Shown: one piece after another, positions 35,801-46,440 of the stretch | Layout: each line of letters opens with the position of its first letter | How positions within the stretch are numbered: position 1 is the stretch's first letter | Source: Penelope pileata | Taxonomy: Eukaryota; Chordata; Aves; Galliformes; Cracidae | Length of the DNA stretch: 64,000 nucleotides | Reading direction: 5' to 3' | Assembly (NCBI GenBank): GCA_013396635.1 | Contig: WBMW01000471.1 | Coordinates: 1,160,807-1,224,806, forward strand | Made by a program: the position numbers and the translations under genes | Notes under the pieces: model-generated | What the model was told of the DNA's origin: nothing | The model's database searches: none | Seen by the model: only the letters and a program-made list of their open reading frames with translations

Positions 35801-37079
35801 AGCTCATCTCCTAACTCCCTCATCCAAATTTAACAAAATTTTCAGAAAAGCAAATCATTTGCAATTTGGTGATTTTACTGTGTCTGCAGCGAGTTGTTAA
35901 CACAGAATAACACTTTTAAGGAAGAACCATCCTGTGTTACCAAAGTACCAACACACAGTGTGACTTCCATGCCATGCTGTGGCAACACTGGACAGCATCC
36001 AGGAACGCGCATGCCCCAAACAGTTTGAAGAGTCATGAGGCAAAGATTGTTGTGAATAAGCTGAAATTTGTTTCATCCTGCCTAGCTGGTGTGAAATTTG
36101 TATACCCCACTGCAGGATTGCAAAGAAATCTGGAATCCAGCTCGACTTTTTTTCTGTATTCATCATGCTCAGCCCTTGCTTCTGCTCAGCTCTGCCTCCC
36201 CTGGCTGCTGCATCCCCAGAGCAACAAGTGTGCTGCTGTGGGAGCAGGAGGTCCAGCCTGCCCTGCAGGCAGAGGCTGTGGATTTTGTCTGCAGGAGATA
36301 AGATCTGTGCCTCTGAGCTATGCATAAATCCAAGATTTTAGGGATTATCAGGGTCTGGCATGCCAAGAAGACATAAAGCCTGGATTTGGAAGCAGCTGAG
36401 GGTGGCTGCTTGGATGCTTCACTATGCTGGAGAGAAGCTGTGTCTGCTTAGGGTGGTACTGCCTGTGTGAAGGGACAGCAGTGGGTCCAGGCTCACCCTA
36501 AATCCCTACAAAGCTTTGGGCATCGTATGGGAATGTGCACATGGATGGACTCCTGTCATGTCCCAGCTCATGCAGCAATGAATGGACACCGCAGCAGTCA
36601 GTGCTGCCGGAGTGCACCAGGACACATCGCTTCAAACTGAGCTCCTGCAACTCGGGCCCTGGGGATGTGGCAGCCCAAAGGCTCTGATGGGTGTTTCAGG
36701 ACCGCCTGGCAATGAGCTGGGTGCTGGATGAGTGTCAGGGATGCACAGCTTGGGCGAGGAGGAGAGCCCAGTGTGAGCTGAATTAGTCCAGCAATGAGCA
36801 AAGTGTGCTGTGGGACGATGCTGTATTTCTGATTCTGGTGTTTGCAGAAACCCCTTGTGCACCATAAATCTGGGAGCTCTCAGGGAGACAGAACAAAATG
36901 AAACCCCTGCTTTGTCTGCGTTTAAGCATGTTCCTCAAACAGAACTGTTCTGTCTGAGGGGCAAACAACGGGGGGAAACTGAGGCATGGCCAAGAACCCC
37001 TCCCCCCCCCTCAGCCTTTATTATCATCAGCTCACAGAGCTGTGAGAGCAGCGGTGCACACAGGAGCGCTGGGAAATGT
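29814..37079. other. Intergenic sequence without a recognised gene
   Basis: Unique sequence with no identifiable repeat family. A protein-like but interrupted frame at 30720-30906 ends at a good donor (see findings). Open frames of up to 196 codons, the longest at 33408-33998, have no recognisable domains. A 17-base match to the MIR core (GGGAAACTGAGGCATGG) near 36974 is too short to call. Confidence 0.55.
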
Positions 37080-37470
37080 TCCTATTGATCGGAAATGAAT
37101 AATTATCACCCGGTCCCTGTTCCAGGGCCTCGCGGTGAGCGGAAGAGCGGAAGCACTAAGCGGGATTAATAACTACTTTTCATTACTTTTAATGCAAACT
37201 ATTGATTTTAAAGTGTTGTAGGGTATGACAGTTTATTACAATAAGACAATAAAACAGACTATATGAAATAATTGAGAATAATCTCTTCCCTTTTCCTGCA
37301 CGACGCGAGGACATTATGTTCCGTGCATGTGGAGACATTTATGGCAAACTCTATCCAGCAATGGCAGCTTAAGCACTCTATAAAACAGCACTTTGGAGCT
37401 GGAGTATTATAAATAATAGGCAATAAAACTGGTAAATGGGGCTTTAATTTGATTTCATTATGTCACCGAG
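37080..37470. promoter_or_regulatory. Candidate conserved element, AT-rich with HOX/CDX-like sites
   Basis: A sharply bounded AT-rich block between GC-rich flanks that still keeps CpGs (GCACGACGCGAGGACA). Homeodomain-type cores are dense: GAATAATTATCACC, GGGATTAATAACTAC, GTTTATTACAATAAG, ACAATAAAACAG, ACATTTATGGC, GGCAATAAAACTGG. No open frame, repeat or microsatellite explains it. This is the strongest enhancer-like block in the window by eye; conservation could not be tested. Confidence 0.35.
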
Positions 37471-40400
37471 TGACAGGAAGGAGGGGCAGAGCAGAGCGGG
37501 GACGCGGCGCGTGCCGGCTTTGGGAACGCTGGGTGCAGGGATGCGGTGCCAGTGGGCTGGGTCGTGCCAAACCCATCCCTGGTGTGGGCTCGATCCTGGC
37601 AGAGTCCATGCAGGGCTCCTCGCTGCAGCCGCTATGGGAGGTGACAGCGTTGTCCCTGCTATCACCTCACGTAATGTCCCCAGAGGACACTGCGGTAGCA
37701 GCATGCTGGGTACCACCCGAGTGCTCAGTGCTACCCCAAAGCCTCCACACTGCTGCGTGGTCCCAGTTCCTGGAGATCTCCTTTTTCCACATTTCTGCCC
37801 CGAACTGGCCACCATGCAGCAGCCATGCCTGGAGGAAGCCACTGTACGCTGTCATTGCTTCCCAGTGGGGACACCCATGGCATGGACAGTGGCTGACCCC
37901 GCAGCCTTCACTGGTGCCAGGGAAAGCTGCTGCCAGCTGCTGGCTTTGCAGGGCCCTGTGATGGGTGACGTGACCTGGGGGTCTCAGCCCAGTGGTTCCC
38001 ATCAGTACCACTAATTGGGCCCCTCCTCATTAAGAGAGCAGAGTGAACACACCATGCAGACCATGAGAGGTGGGGAAGGGGATGAGGAAGCCCTGGGGAT
38101 GTTTTGGTGCCATGATGCATGATTTCCTCCAGCCCATCACGCACCCAGCTCCCGTGCTGTCCTCTGTAAGGACACCTCTGCCTCACCGCCTGCCTACAAA
38201 CACCTCGAGGGGCTCGAAGGAGCACACCTGTGCAGGGCTGAGCTCTGTGTGGACCAGGCTCTGGGTGCTGGGAGCAGCACCCTGCAGCCCTGTGCAGCCC
38301 CACCAGGGCAGCCCTCCCCTCCACACCACCCTGGAGCTCTCCAAACCCACTGCAGTGGCCCCAGCTCCCTGCACAAATCGTTATTATTTCTTGTCATTAT
38401 TGTTGTGAAGATTTTTGCAAGGCGGGGGAAAAAGTGGGTCAATGGCACTTCTTCGCTTTGTTCTCAGTTCCAAAAACTCAGCTGTTCTCATATTCTTATG
38501 TAGAGAGCCCCGGAGTCCCTGGGGCTTTCCTAGCCTCTTGCCTAAGCATATAATCAGGCAGGACTGTGTTTTAGGGAGGAGATTACGCACACAATAGAGC
38601 AGAGCAGCCCCATCGGAGCCATTCCAATCTATTAGGATCTGCACTTTACCCAAAATAAACAGCACAGGGGAAAACACTGAGCGAACTTGTCTGCTGTGCT
38701 GGGCCAGCAGGAAGGAGGATCAGGATTTCCCTCACCCACAGCATCAAATCCTGGAGAAATTGCAGCAGTGAGCATTGACCCTGGTGGCAATGCCCTCTGC
38801 TTGGTGCCTGCGACTGGCAGCTGGGCACAGAGCTCCGCGTGGCACAGACTGCAGCTGCACCAGGAGAGAAGAGCTGCTGGTTGGGACCCGTTCTGGGAAA
38901 GATGCTGCAGGGAGCATCAGGCCATCCCTGCTGCACCCAGAGCTCATCAGGGGCTGCAGGAAATGGGAGCAGGCAGGAGGTGGCCAGGAGCAAACAACAA
39001 TAACAGCCCCGCTTTAGTGCCCATTAGACAAACTCACCTCAGCATCACTAGGAGCAATGCATTCTCCTGCTCCATGGGGTGCTCATGAAAAAGAACTGTT
39101 TGGAGGCATTCAGGCACGGTGAGAGCTGGTGATGAGGGACCACCCCACAGACATCTTTCTTTGGCTTATTTCATTGTGCTTGTTTTCTTCTTGTGCCCAA
39201 AGAAGGGCCAAAGTGGGGACACACCTTTCTTCACACCCTTTGGAATCTCCAATAAGTCTGCCAGGAAAAAAAGTGTGATATGCCCTGAGCACACAGACCC
39301 CTGCACACATGCATGCACACACACAGCTGCATGTATTCATTTCAGTGCATGGAGAAACTGGTTTCATCTCACCATGGGAAGTTTCTATTTAAGCCCAGAA
39401 ACCGCTTTCCACACCTTTCTGCTCATGCAGCTCTGAGGGGGCACCCAGAGGGAAATGAGCAGTCACCTGTAATCATATGGTTAATGAGGGATATTGATTA
39501 AGGAGGCAAGTGCAGGCAGGCACAGCTCCTGTGGGGCAGGAAGGGCTGAGCACAGACAGACCAAAAACCCAGAGAGGGCCTTTGCCAACTGGAAGGTGGG
39601 GCAAAGAGAGGATGTAGCAGGAGATGCTGCCAGCCTCTGTTTGGGAAATCAGGCTGTGAAGGAAGTGAGAAGCAGGTGTGATGCTTTCTGCCTGTCTCAG
39701 GAAGAGCTTGGGGATGGGAAGCTGGGGGGATGGAGGAAGGGATGTTCTGCATCTGATGCCTCTCCCCCTGCATGCTGGCTTCAGGCCTCCCAGGCTGAAT
39801 GCTCACAGTTTGCACTGAGCTGTTGGAGAACTGAAAGGGCCTGAGGCTGTGCTGGCTGGTCCCTGGCATCTTGCATTTCAAATGCCCTCAAAATGATGGA
39901 TTTGATGCTTCCTCTTTTATTTATTACATTTAAAGCAGCTTTGCCAGGGGGTAGCTCAAGAGAAGACGCAGCCTATTTTCCTGGGGATCCCAGGAGCTGG
40001 GCTGCACACAAAGCAAAAGGCAGCACCCCAGCTGTAGCCAAGCGTGCAGCACTCCTGGGGGCACAGAGGGGCAGGGGAAGGTGGGGACCACCCAGCAGCA
40101 CGAGGCAGCAGTGAGTGGTTTGCTGAGCTCTCCTCCTGACCGCTGGGCAGTTATTATCGATGCTGCGCAGCTGTAAATGTTCTCTGGGCGGCTGGGACCT
40201 GGGACCGGAGAGTGCGGCTCAGCTGAGTGTGTTATTGGATTAGCAGCTGATTAGAGCTGTTAAGAGTCCACTCTTGAATAATCAACACGGTGCTTTTTGG
40301 CTGCTATGTAGCAGTGGGAGGGGGAAGGAGGCAGAGCAGCTTGGCAGAGTTCACAGCTGAGCTCTGGTGCTGCTGTCAGCAAACCCTGCTCAATGCAGAG

Positions 40401-42539
40401 ATGTGGTGCCCACCTTCCCCAGGTCCAGGTAAGATATGGAGTTGCAAGGGGATCCCCTCTTTCTCTGTCGTGTTCCAGGCTATGGAGCTTCTTGCCAGAA
40501 GGGTTAGGATCTGGGGTACCCTGACCACATGGGAAGCTCACCGCGCAGCCTGGTGGTGTATGGGGACTGCTGGTGGGCTTGGTCCATCACGATGCAGGGT
40601 GAGGATGTGGTGCGGTGGAGACTGTGGCTGTCTGTGGCACTGAGAAGGGAAGCTGAGCAGAGGAGGTCCAGGTCTGTAGGGAGATGGGAGAGCTGAATCC
40701 CTCTACCAGGATAACGTAATGGACAGGGGCACATGGGCACATTGATGTCTCACTGCTTGCAAAACAGAGTCAGTAGGCAGGGTGCAGGGCAGGAGGACTC
40801 TTCTGGTGATGTAAATGCCACTGAGACCAAAAGCTGATCAGGGGCTTCCAGTGATGTCCTTCAGAGGATTCATATCGAGATAAGGCAGGACAGGGGCCTA
40901 GTGATGAAGAACAGACAGCAATGTCAGACTAGGAGTGCTTCAGATGAAGGCACAGCAGCTCCTTTACTTTGCTGCTCCTTTGTATGACACCCAACAGCAT
41001 GTGGGAGATGGAAACAGCAGTGTGCCTGCTAGCACTTCTTTCTTCTGATTTTTCAAGGTTGGTTTGGCCCTGCTGTTCAGCTGAAGTTTCCCCTGGAGAA
41101 GCTTCCTCCAGCCGCCCTGAGGTGCAGTCATCCCGCTCTGCTTTCATGTGTGTGTTTGTTCCCCGAGCTGAGTCCTTCTGGGCCTCTCTGGTCCGGACAG
41201 CACAATTCAGCAGCAACTTCATGGACCATGTTTGTCCCTTCAGACATGGTGTTCTCACTGAAATCAATGGCATGGCAGCTGTGTGAGTGTGGGGAGAATG
41301 TGATATCACAAGGAGTAATGAATCACAGGTGTATCACACTTGTCCTGATATGCATGGGCACTGAGTGATAAGGGCCAAGGAGATCCCTTCCTTGCCCTCT
41401 GTCTCTCCCTGTGTGTCTGAGATCAGCATTCTCCTTCCAAAGACCTGTAGGGGTCACAGTTGGATTGTACAACAGGCTGTGATCCTGTCCTTGGGATAGG
41501 AGATCAGAGCAGCACGCTGCCCACTTCCTGCTAACCCAACAAGCAGAAAGCCAGAGGGATGCCAAGCGCTCACGGGTCACTGCCTCAAGCCCCACTCAGA
41601 AGTGGGCTCCAGCCCATCCTCTGCCTCTTTCTGCCACTGAGACCCAGGTGTGTCCCATAGGATGTATTTCTTCAACACAGTGAATCCAAATATGTTCTAG
41701 GCTAGAAAAGCTGGTCTCAAGTTCATGCACAAAAGAGTGTGAGGAACAAATCCTTTATCGAGACAGTGCAGTGGAGGAAGAAAAGAAGAAATGACGTGAT
41801 TTATACATGCACAGGGCAATGAAGGGAAGGGAGAGGGGCCTAATTAGTATCTTAGAACCTATCAAAAAAGGTTCATGCTGAAGATTCCCACCTGTGCCCA
41901 GGTTTCTTGCTCATGTAAATGATGGTTGTCCATTAAGGTTGGTGCAAAGAGGCTTTGCTTCCTCTTTGTTGAATCTGACCTTACTGCAGACCAGGTAGTG
42001 CAAACCTCAAAAACCAAAATCCAGGTGACAGAATTTGAAGAACTTCAGGATATGGGATGTGGGCCTGGGCAGAACTCCGGTGATGGCAAATGGATGAGGC
42101 AGCTCCTGAAACCCTGACCTGGTTTCCTTTGAGAGCGTTGCCCATCTGTGCAGCCCATTTAGGGGCTGTGCTCACCCATCTTGGCTGCAGGTTCAGCAGA
42201 GCAGGAACAAGCAGTCACAGGAGGCACCAGACCAGACAGCAGCATCCTGGATAGAAGACCCATGCCTGGATGGATTCCTCATCCCCACGTGACAGCAGTT
42301 CCCTCAGCGGAGTTTTCTGCCACAATTGCACCGCTCTGGATCTTCCTCCTTCCACACCAAGTCTTCTTCAGATGGGTCTGGTCTGTTTTCATCATGAGGA
42401 GCAGCCCAGAGACAGCAGCACCCGTCTTCCTTTCCTGAGGTCCCTGTGGACACCCATCCATGGCAACTCCCCACCTGCTGTCAGAGGTCCCTCCCTGCGC
42501 CTGCACTGCACACAGGGTTGGATCTGGCCATGATGCTCA
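37471..42539. other. Intergenic sequence without a recognised gene
   Basis: GC-richer unique DNA with long chance open frames on both strands (for example 37460-38014 and 37444-37842) that overlap one another and show no domain. A CA-rich patch lies near 39305-39322. No gene, RNA or repeat family is supported. Confidence 0.55.
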
Positions 42540-43010
42540 GGAAGATGGACCCTTTCCATTATGAGATAATTAAATTGCCTGTAATTATGTTCTTGACAGT
42601 GAAATAGAGGCGGTAAATGATCCTAACATTCTTTGCTTCCTCCTTTTTCCCAGGACCCCCCCAGGTGCCCCTCCCTTCTAAATGCTGAATTATTTTACAG
42701 TTGATAGTTCCTTAGATTTGCCGACCTTTAAAAGCTGAACACTACATGCCTGTTGAATTTTAATCAATTTATTTTTTTCAACTGGAAATGTCAGACTTCT
42801 GTACGGAATTACTTGGTGCCGGCTGATGTGACAAAGACTCAAAGTTCAGCATCTGAAGCCGCGGAGGAGCAGAGAGTTGCGTGCATTAGCACAGATAATT
42901 TGCAGGATGTGAAAATGAGAGCAGGTGTGAGGGAGCATATATTTTTCATTAGCTTTGGTTTAGAAGGTTCGGAGACCTGCATTTATTTCATCCAGTGAAC
43001 TCTGGCCTCA
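42540..43010. promoter_or_regulatory. Candidate conserved non-coding element
   Basis: AT-rich block with GAGATAATTAAATTGCC, TGTAATTATG, AATTTTAATCAATTTATT, GGAATTACTTGG and TTTTTCATTAGC, keeping CpGs in GAAGCCGCGGAGG. It reads like a homeodomain-rich enhancer, interrupted at 42650-42680 by a short GC-rich stretch. Inference from composition only. Confidence 0.28.
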
Positions 43011-46000
43011 TTAAATCCAGACCGTGGCCAGTAATGACTGGAAGTAAGAAGCTGTGGAGGCCACTAAAGGGCGGGAGGTAAAGTGAGTTCTTCGCTGGAG
43101 CATGGAGTGAAACTCGGTGTCCGTGGGAGAGCAGCAGCCTCTGCTGTGCCCGTGGTGCCACGCACAGCAGGGAAGGTGCTGGCTGCCCAAACCATCTGTG
43201 CTGGCACAGTTCATTAATGCACATTGCATCACCCACTTCGGTGCAGAAGACCCTGGGCTGCGCCCTGAGGAGCCCAGCAGCATTCCACCTGCAGCAGAGC
43301 CTTCCTCTGCCCCAGCCAGATGATTGAACTCAACAGTGTTGAGCTTGGCTGGCATTACCTGGAAGGATTAAACATTCCCAACCAGAGTGAAGCCCATCTG
43401 CAAAGAGAGGAAGATGTTTGCTTGCGGACATAGTCCTGCAGGCTGGTTCCTGCTGCTGGGGCAGCCCGTGGCAGGGAGCAGACCCCAGCGAGGAGCCCCG
43501 CTGTCCCCACTGGGGTTTGCTGGCCCTCACCATGCTTGACATCACCTTTGTGAGCAGCAGCTGCAGCCAGGGCAGTGCCTTCTTTCTGAGCAAAGAATTT
43601 CTCTGATGTCAGCAGCTAGGAAGCTCCGCATTCATCCTGCCCTGCATCACCTACTTCCCTACTATCTGTTGTTTGAGGAATAAGTTATCACCTGGTTTTC
43701 TTCTATCAGCAGCCCCAGGTGTTTCCCTGCAATGCTGTAGTCTGTTCCAATCCAGGGCCATGACAGCCTCACAAACAAGTTTCTGTCCTATTAAAATTTA
43801 ATTCCTTCTTTGGAATAGAGACTTCTCATCACACAGAACTGGACCGATAAATGTTTGCTAAGGTGACAAGGATTGAGTATATTTAATCTTCCTCTCTTTA
43901 AAAAACTGTGCCCACCATTGCCTCCTGGCACAGGTACATTAAAATCAATAATGAACCTTACAAGTGGATCTGTGGTAAAATATGGTCTGTCCTTCTCTAT
44001 TGAACCGTAATAAGCAGCTTTTTCAAAGCCACACATGCACCTACGTGCAGCAAGAGTGACGTGGTGACTGTGTGTGGGTTCAGGGGAAGCTGCAGTGCTT
44101 TGGTCTTCCTGGAGTCAAGGTGCACCTCACATCCAAATATTCTTCCAGTGGAACAAACTACGTTTAGTAAAAGATGTAACTTTTGGAAAGCTGATGGGAA
44201 GGGTCATTCTCTGTGTACTGATCTTAAACCCTCTCTACAGCCTTGCAGTCTACCGTCCAAGACCATTCTTTTTTTTCCTGACGAAGATGGAAAATTCCTT
44301 TGATTCCTTTGGAGTTTTAAGTTTTGCAAGCAGGGCAATCATTCCTGCTGTGTAGCTTCTTTTTTTTATTTTTTTCAGTTTGGGTGTCCTTCTCCAACCT
44401 TTCCATACCAAAAGCCCTAAAAGAAGACAGTGAGCTTATGGAAAGCAGCCCAGCCCAGGCTTACTAACTCTCCATCAGTGTTCCCTTTAAAGAAGGCAAA
44501 TGTTATTATCCTCCTTGCCAAAAAGCAGTGTGAACACATCTGCTCCTCCACCCACCTCCTTGGCACCCCCTCCCGATGCAAACTCCCACAGCTCACCCTC
44601 TGTCACAGCTCAACAGCCAATTACAAATGGCTGTGTTTAAGCAAGGTCTTGCTCTTCGTTTATAGCCCTCTCAGCCACTCGATGGGTTTCTTCCCTGGCC
44701 TTTTGCAGCCTCCGTTTGTAGCAGGTTAAGAAAATGTCAAGCTCGTTTGGAAGTTCCTCGCCCCTCCTCACTTTGCTGCAGCCATTAGTGGTCCTTTCCT
44801 TGCTGCAGGAAGCTGACATTTACATCGCAAGCTAGGGTGGAAATAACAGTAATAAAGTCAGACTTGGCTAATCACCAGTTATGACCACCTTCAGAAATGA
44901 GCCCAGGTGGCCAGAGCTTATTTTCTTCATTTCCCCCCTCTCACGCTCTCATCTGCCCATCCATCCCTGCCTGGTCCCCCCTCCCTCCCACCCATCTCTG
45001 CTTATTTACTGCTGGTGGTAAAAGTGTCATCTGGTGAAATAAAGGTTAAAAAAAATGACTGTAATTTTGGAGACGAGATTGGATTTGTGTGAATTAACTC
45101 CTCCTCATACACGATCATCCCTCTCAAGTCTTCCCATCCCTCTTGAACCCAATGGGGGAGATGCCAAAGCCCATTGGCAGAGCCAGCAGTGGGGAGGATC
45201 TTTATTGAAGGGAGCAGGTTCTGCCTGTTGCATTTCTCCAGTCCAAGCACTGCACCAGAAAAGGGAGCCAGCATTTCCTGCTGGTGGTGAACCTCACGCA
45301 CACGGTGCTGTTTGACAAAGGGATGGATTAGGTGGCCTCTGCAAGTCCCGCTCATCCCCAGTCTCCCCTGGTTCTGCAAGGCTGACATTTAAGGATGAGA
45401 TCAAGTTGGAAACAGTGGCTTCTGTGAGGCTCTACTAATCACAAGCTTCATTCAGATTTGAAAATGAGTTTTGACCAGGGCTATTGATTTTCCTTCTTGC
45501 TTTGCTTTCTCAATGTGCATGCATATGAGTGTTTGCAATTCTAACCCGAAAGGCTGGAAGGCACCACTCCCTCCTCTTCCTGACTTCAGTTCACCTCCCC
45601 TTTGAAGCCCCAGTATGGGCCTTCATTAAAAAAAGCAAACTGCAGCAGTCAGGAAGTGCAAGGGGAGGAGAAGAAAGAGGAACTGATGAGGACAGCAAGT
45701 GTTTGAAAGCTGAAGAAGGGGAGGAGCTGTGGCAGATGTTGCCAGCTGTTGCTCAGTGCGTGGGTGTCACAGCAGCCCACGAACAAACCCACAAATTAAG
45801 TCATTGTGCAATGGTCCTGCTGCTGTCCTTTTCTATTTCAGCTGATACCTCTCCCAGCCCTCCTTCTGTCTTGCTGTCTGAGTTTCCATTCACCAACATC
45901 ACTTCTGGATGCTCCGTTCCATGCTGTAGCCCTGACATCGCTGTCAGCCAGCTGTTAACAAGTGGGAAAGGGGAGAAAACAAGTGGCAAAGTGATCTTTA

Positions 46001-46269
46001 TTCATTGGATTGGAGTCCTCTAAACACATGAAATCAATCCTGCTTTTGTCTTTTCTGTATAAAAAAAATCTGCTTCTTTCATAACCTCTCTTTTCCCCTC
46101 TGGATTTGGTTTTCCTGGACCGGCACTCTGCTCTGCCATCAGGGAGTGCTGACGTACAGTCCTCCACGTTGCGTTGCTCCCTGTGTACAGATGTCTTCTG
46201 GCATCCAGAAGGTTTTCTCGGAGGCGTCAGGATTTTCTGAAGCTCTCTCAGGCAGAAGCAACTTGACCA
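43011..46269. other. Intergenic sequence with two unexplained open frames
   Basis: Unique DNA. Two minus-strand frames, at 44036-43791 and 44819-44637, are more protein-like than their surroundings. The second is described as a candidate exon; both are discussed under findings. No repeat families seen. Confidence 0.5.
44597..44831 (-). other. Candidate exon with a complete 60-residue frame
   Basis: On the minus strand a strong acceptor (TTACTGTTATTTCCACCCTAG, with a CTGAC branch-like motif before it) opens a segment closed by a donor (CAGAGG then GTGAGC). Inside it an ATG at 44819 begins MSASCSKERTTNGCSKVRRG, continuing with GEELPNELDIFLTCYKRRLQ and KAREETHRVAERAINEEQ to a stop before 44636. 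An in-frame TAA sits immediately before the ATG. The composition is strongly charged and helix-like, unusual among the frames here, and CpGs are retained. No family recognised. Confidence 0.2.
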
Positions 46270-46440
46270 CGACATCCTTGAAAATCATTCAAAAAATCAC
46301 ATTAATCCTTCCCGTGCTTTCCTGACTCTCACATTTGACCAAAGAATATTAGTGGTGGTGTAAAAAGGGATTATTTGTATAGCAAGCAATAAAAGACCAG
46401 TTGTCCTTCTAACGTTAAATCTACTCCTTATTTGAATTCG
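46270..46440. promoter_or_regulatory. Candidate element with paired OTX/PITX-type sites
   Basis: TAATCC at 46303-46308 and GGATTA at 46368-46373 are bicoid-class homeodomain sites in opposite orientation. They sit in an AT-rich stretch (AACGTTAAATCTACTCC, GAATTCGTTATGGC) that keeps CpGs. Function inferred from motifs only. Confidence 0.22.

Noticed and set aside
36974..36990. GGGAAACTGAGGCATGG, resembling the MIR core
   Set aside because: Only about 17 bases match and the flanks do not continue the element.
41930..41955. TTAAGGTTGGTGCAAAG, resembling a mariner terminal repeat
   Set aside because: The matching family is known from mammals; no second terminal repeat or transposase remnant is nearby.
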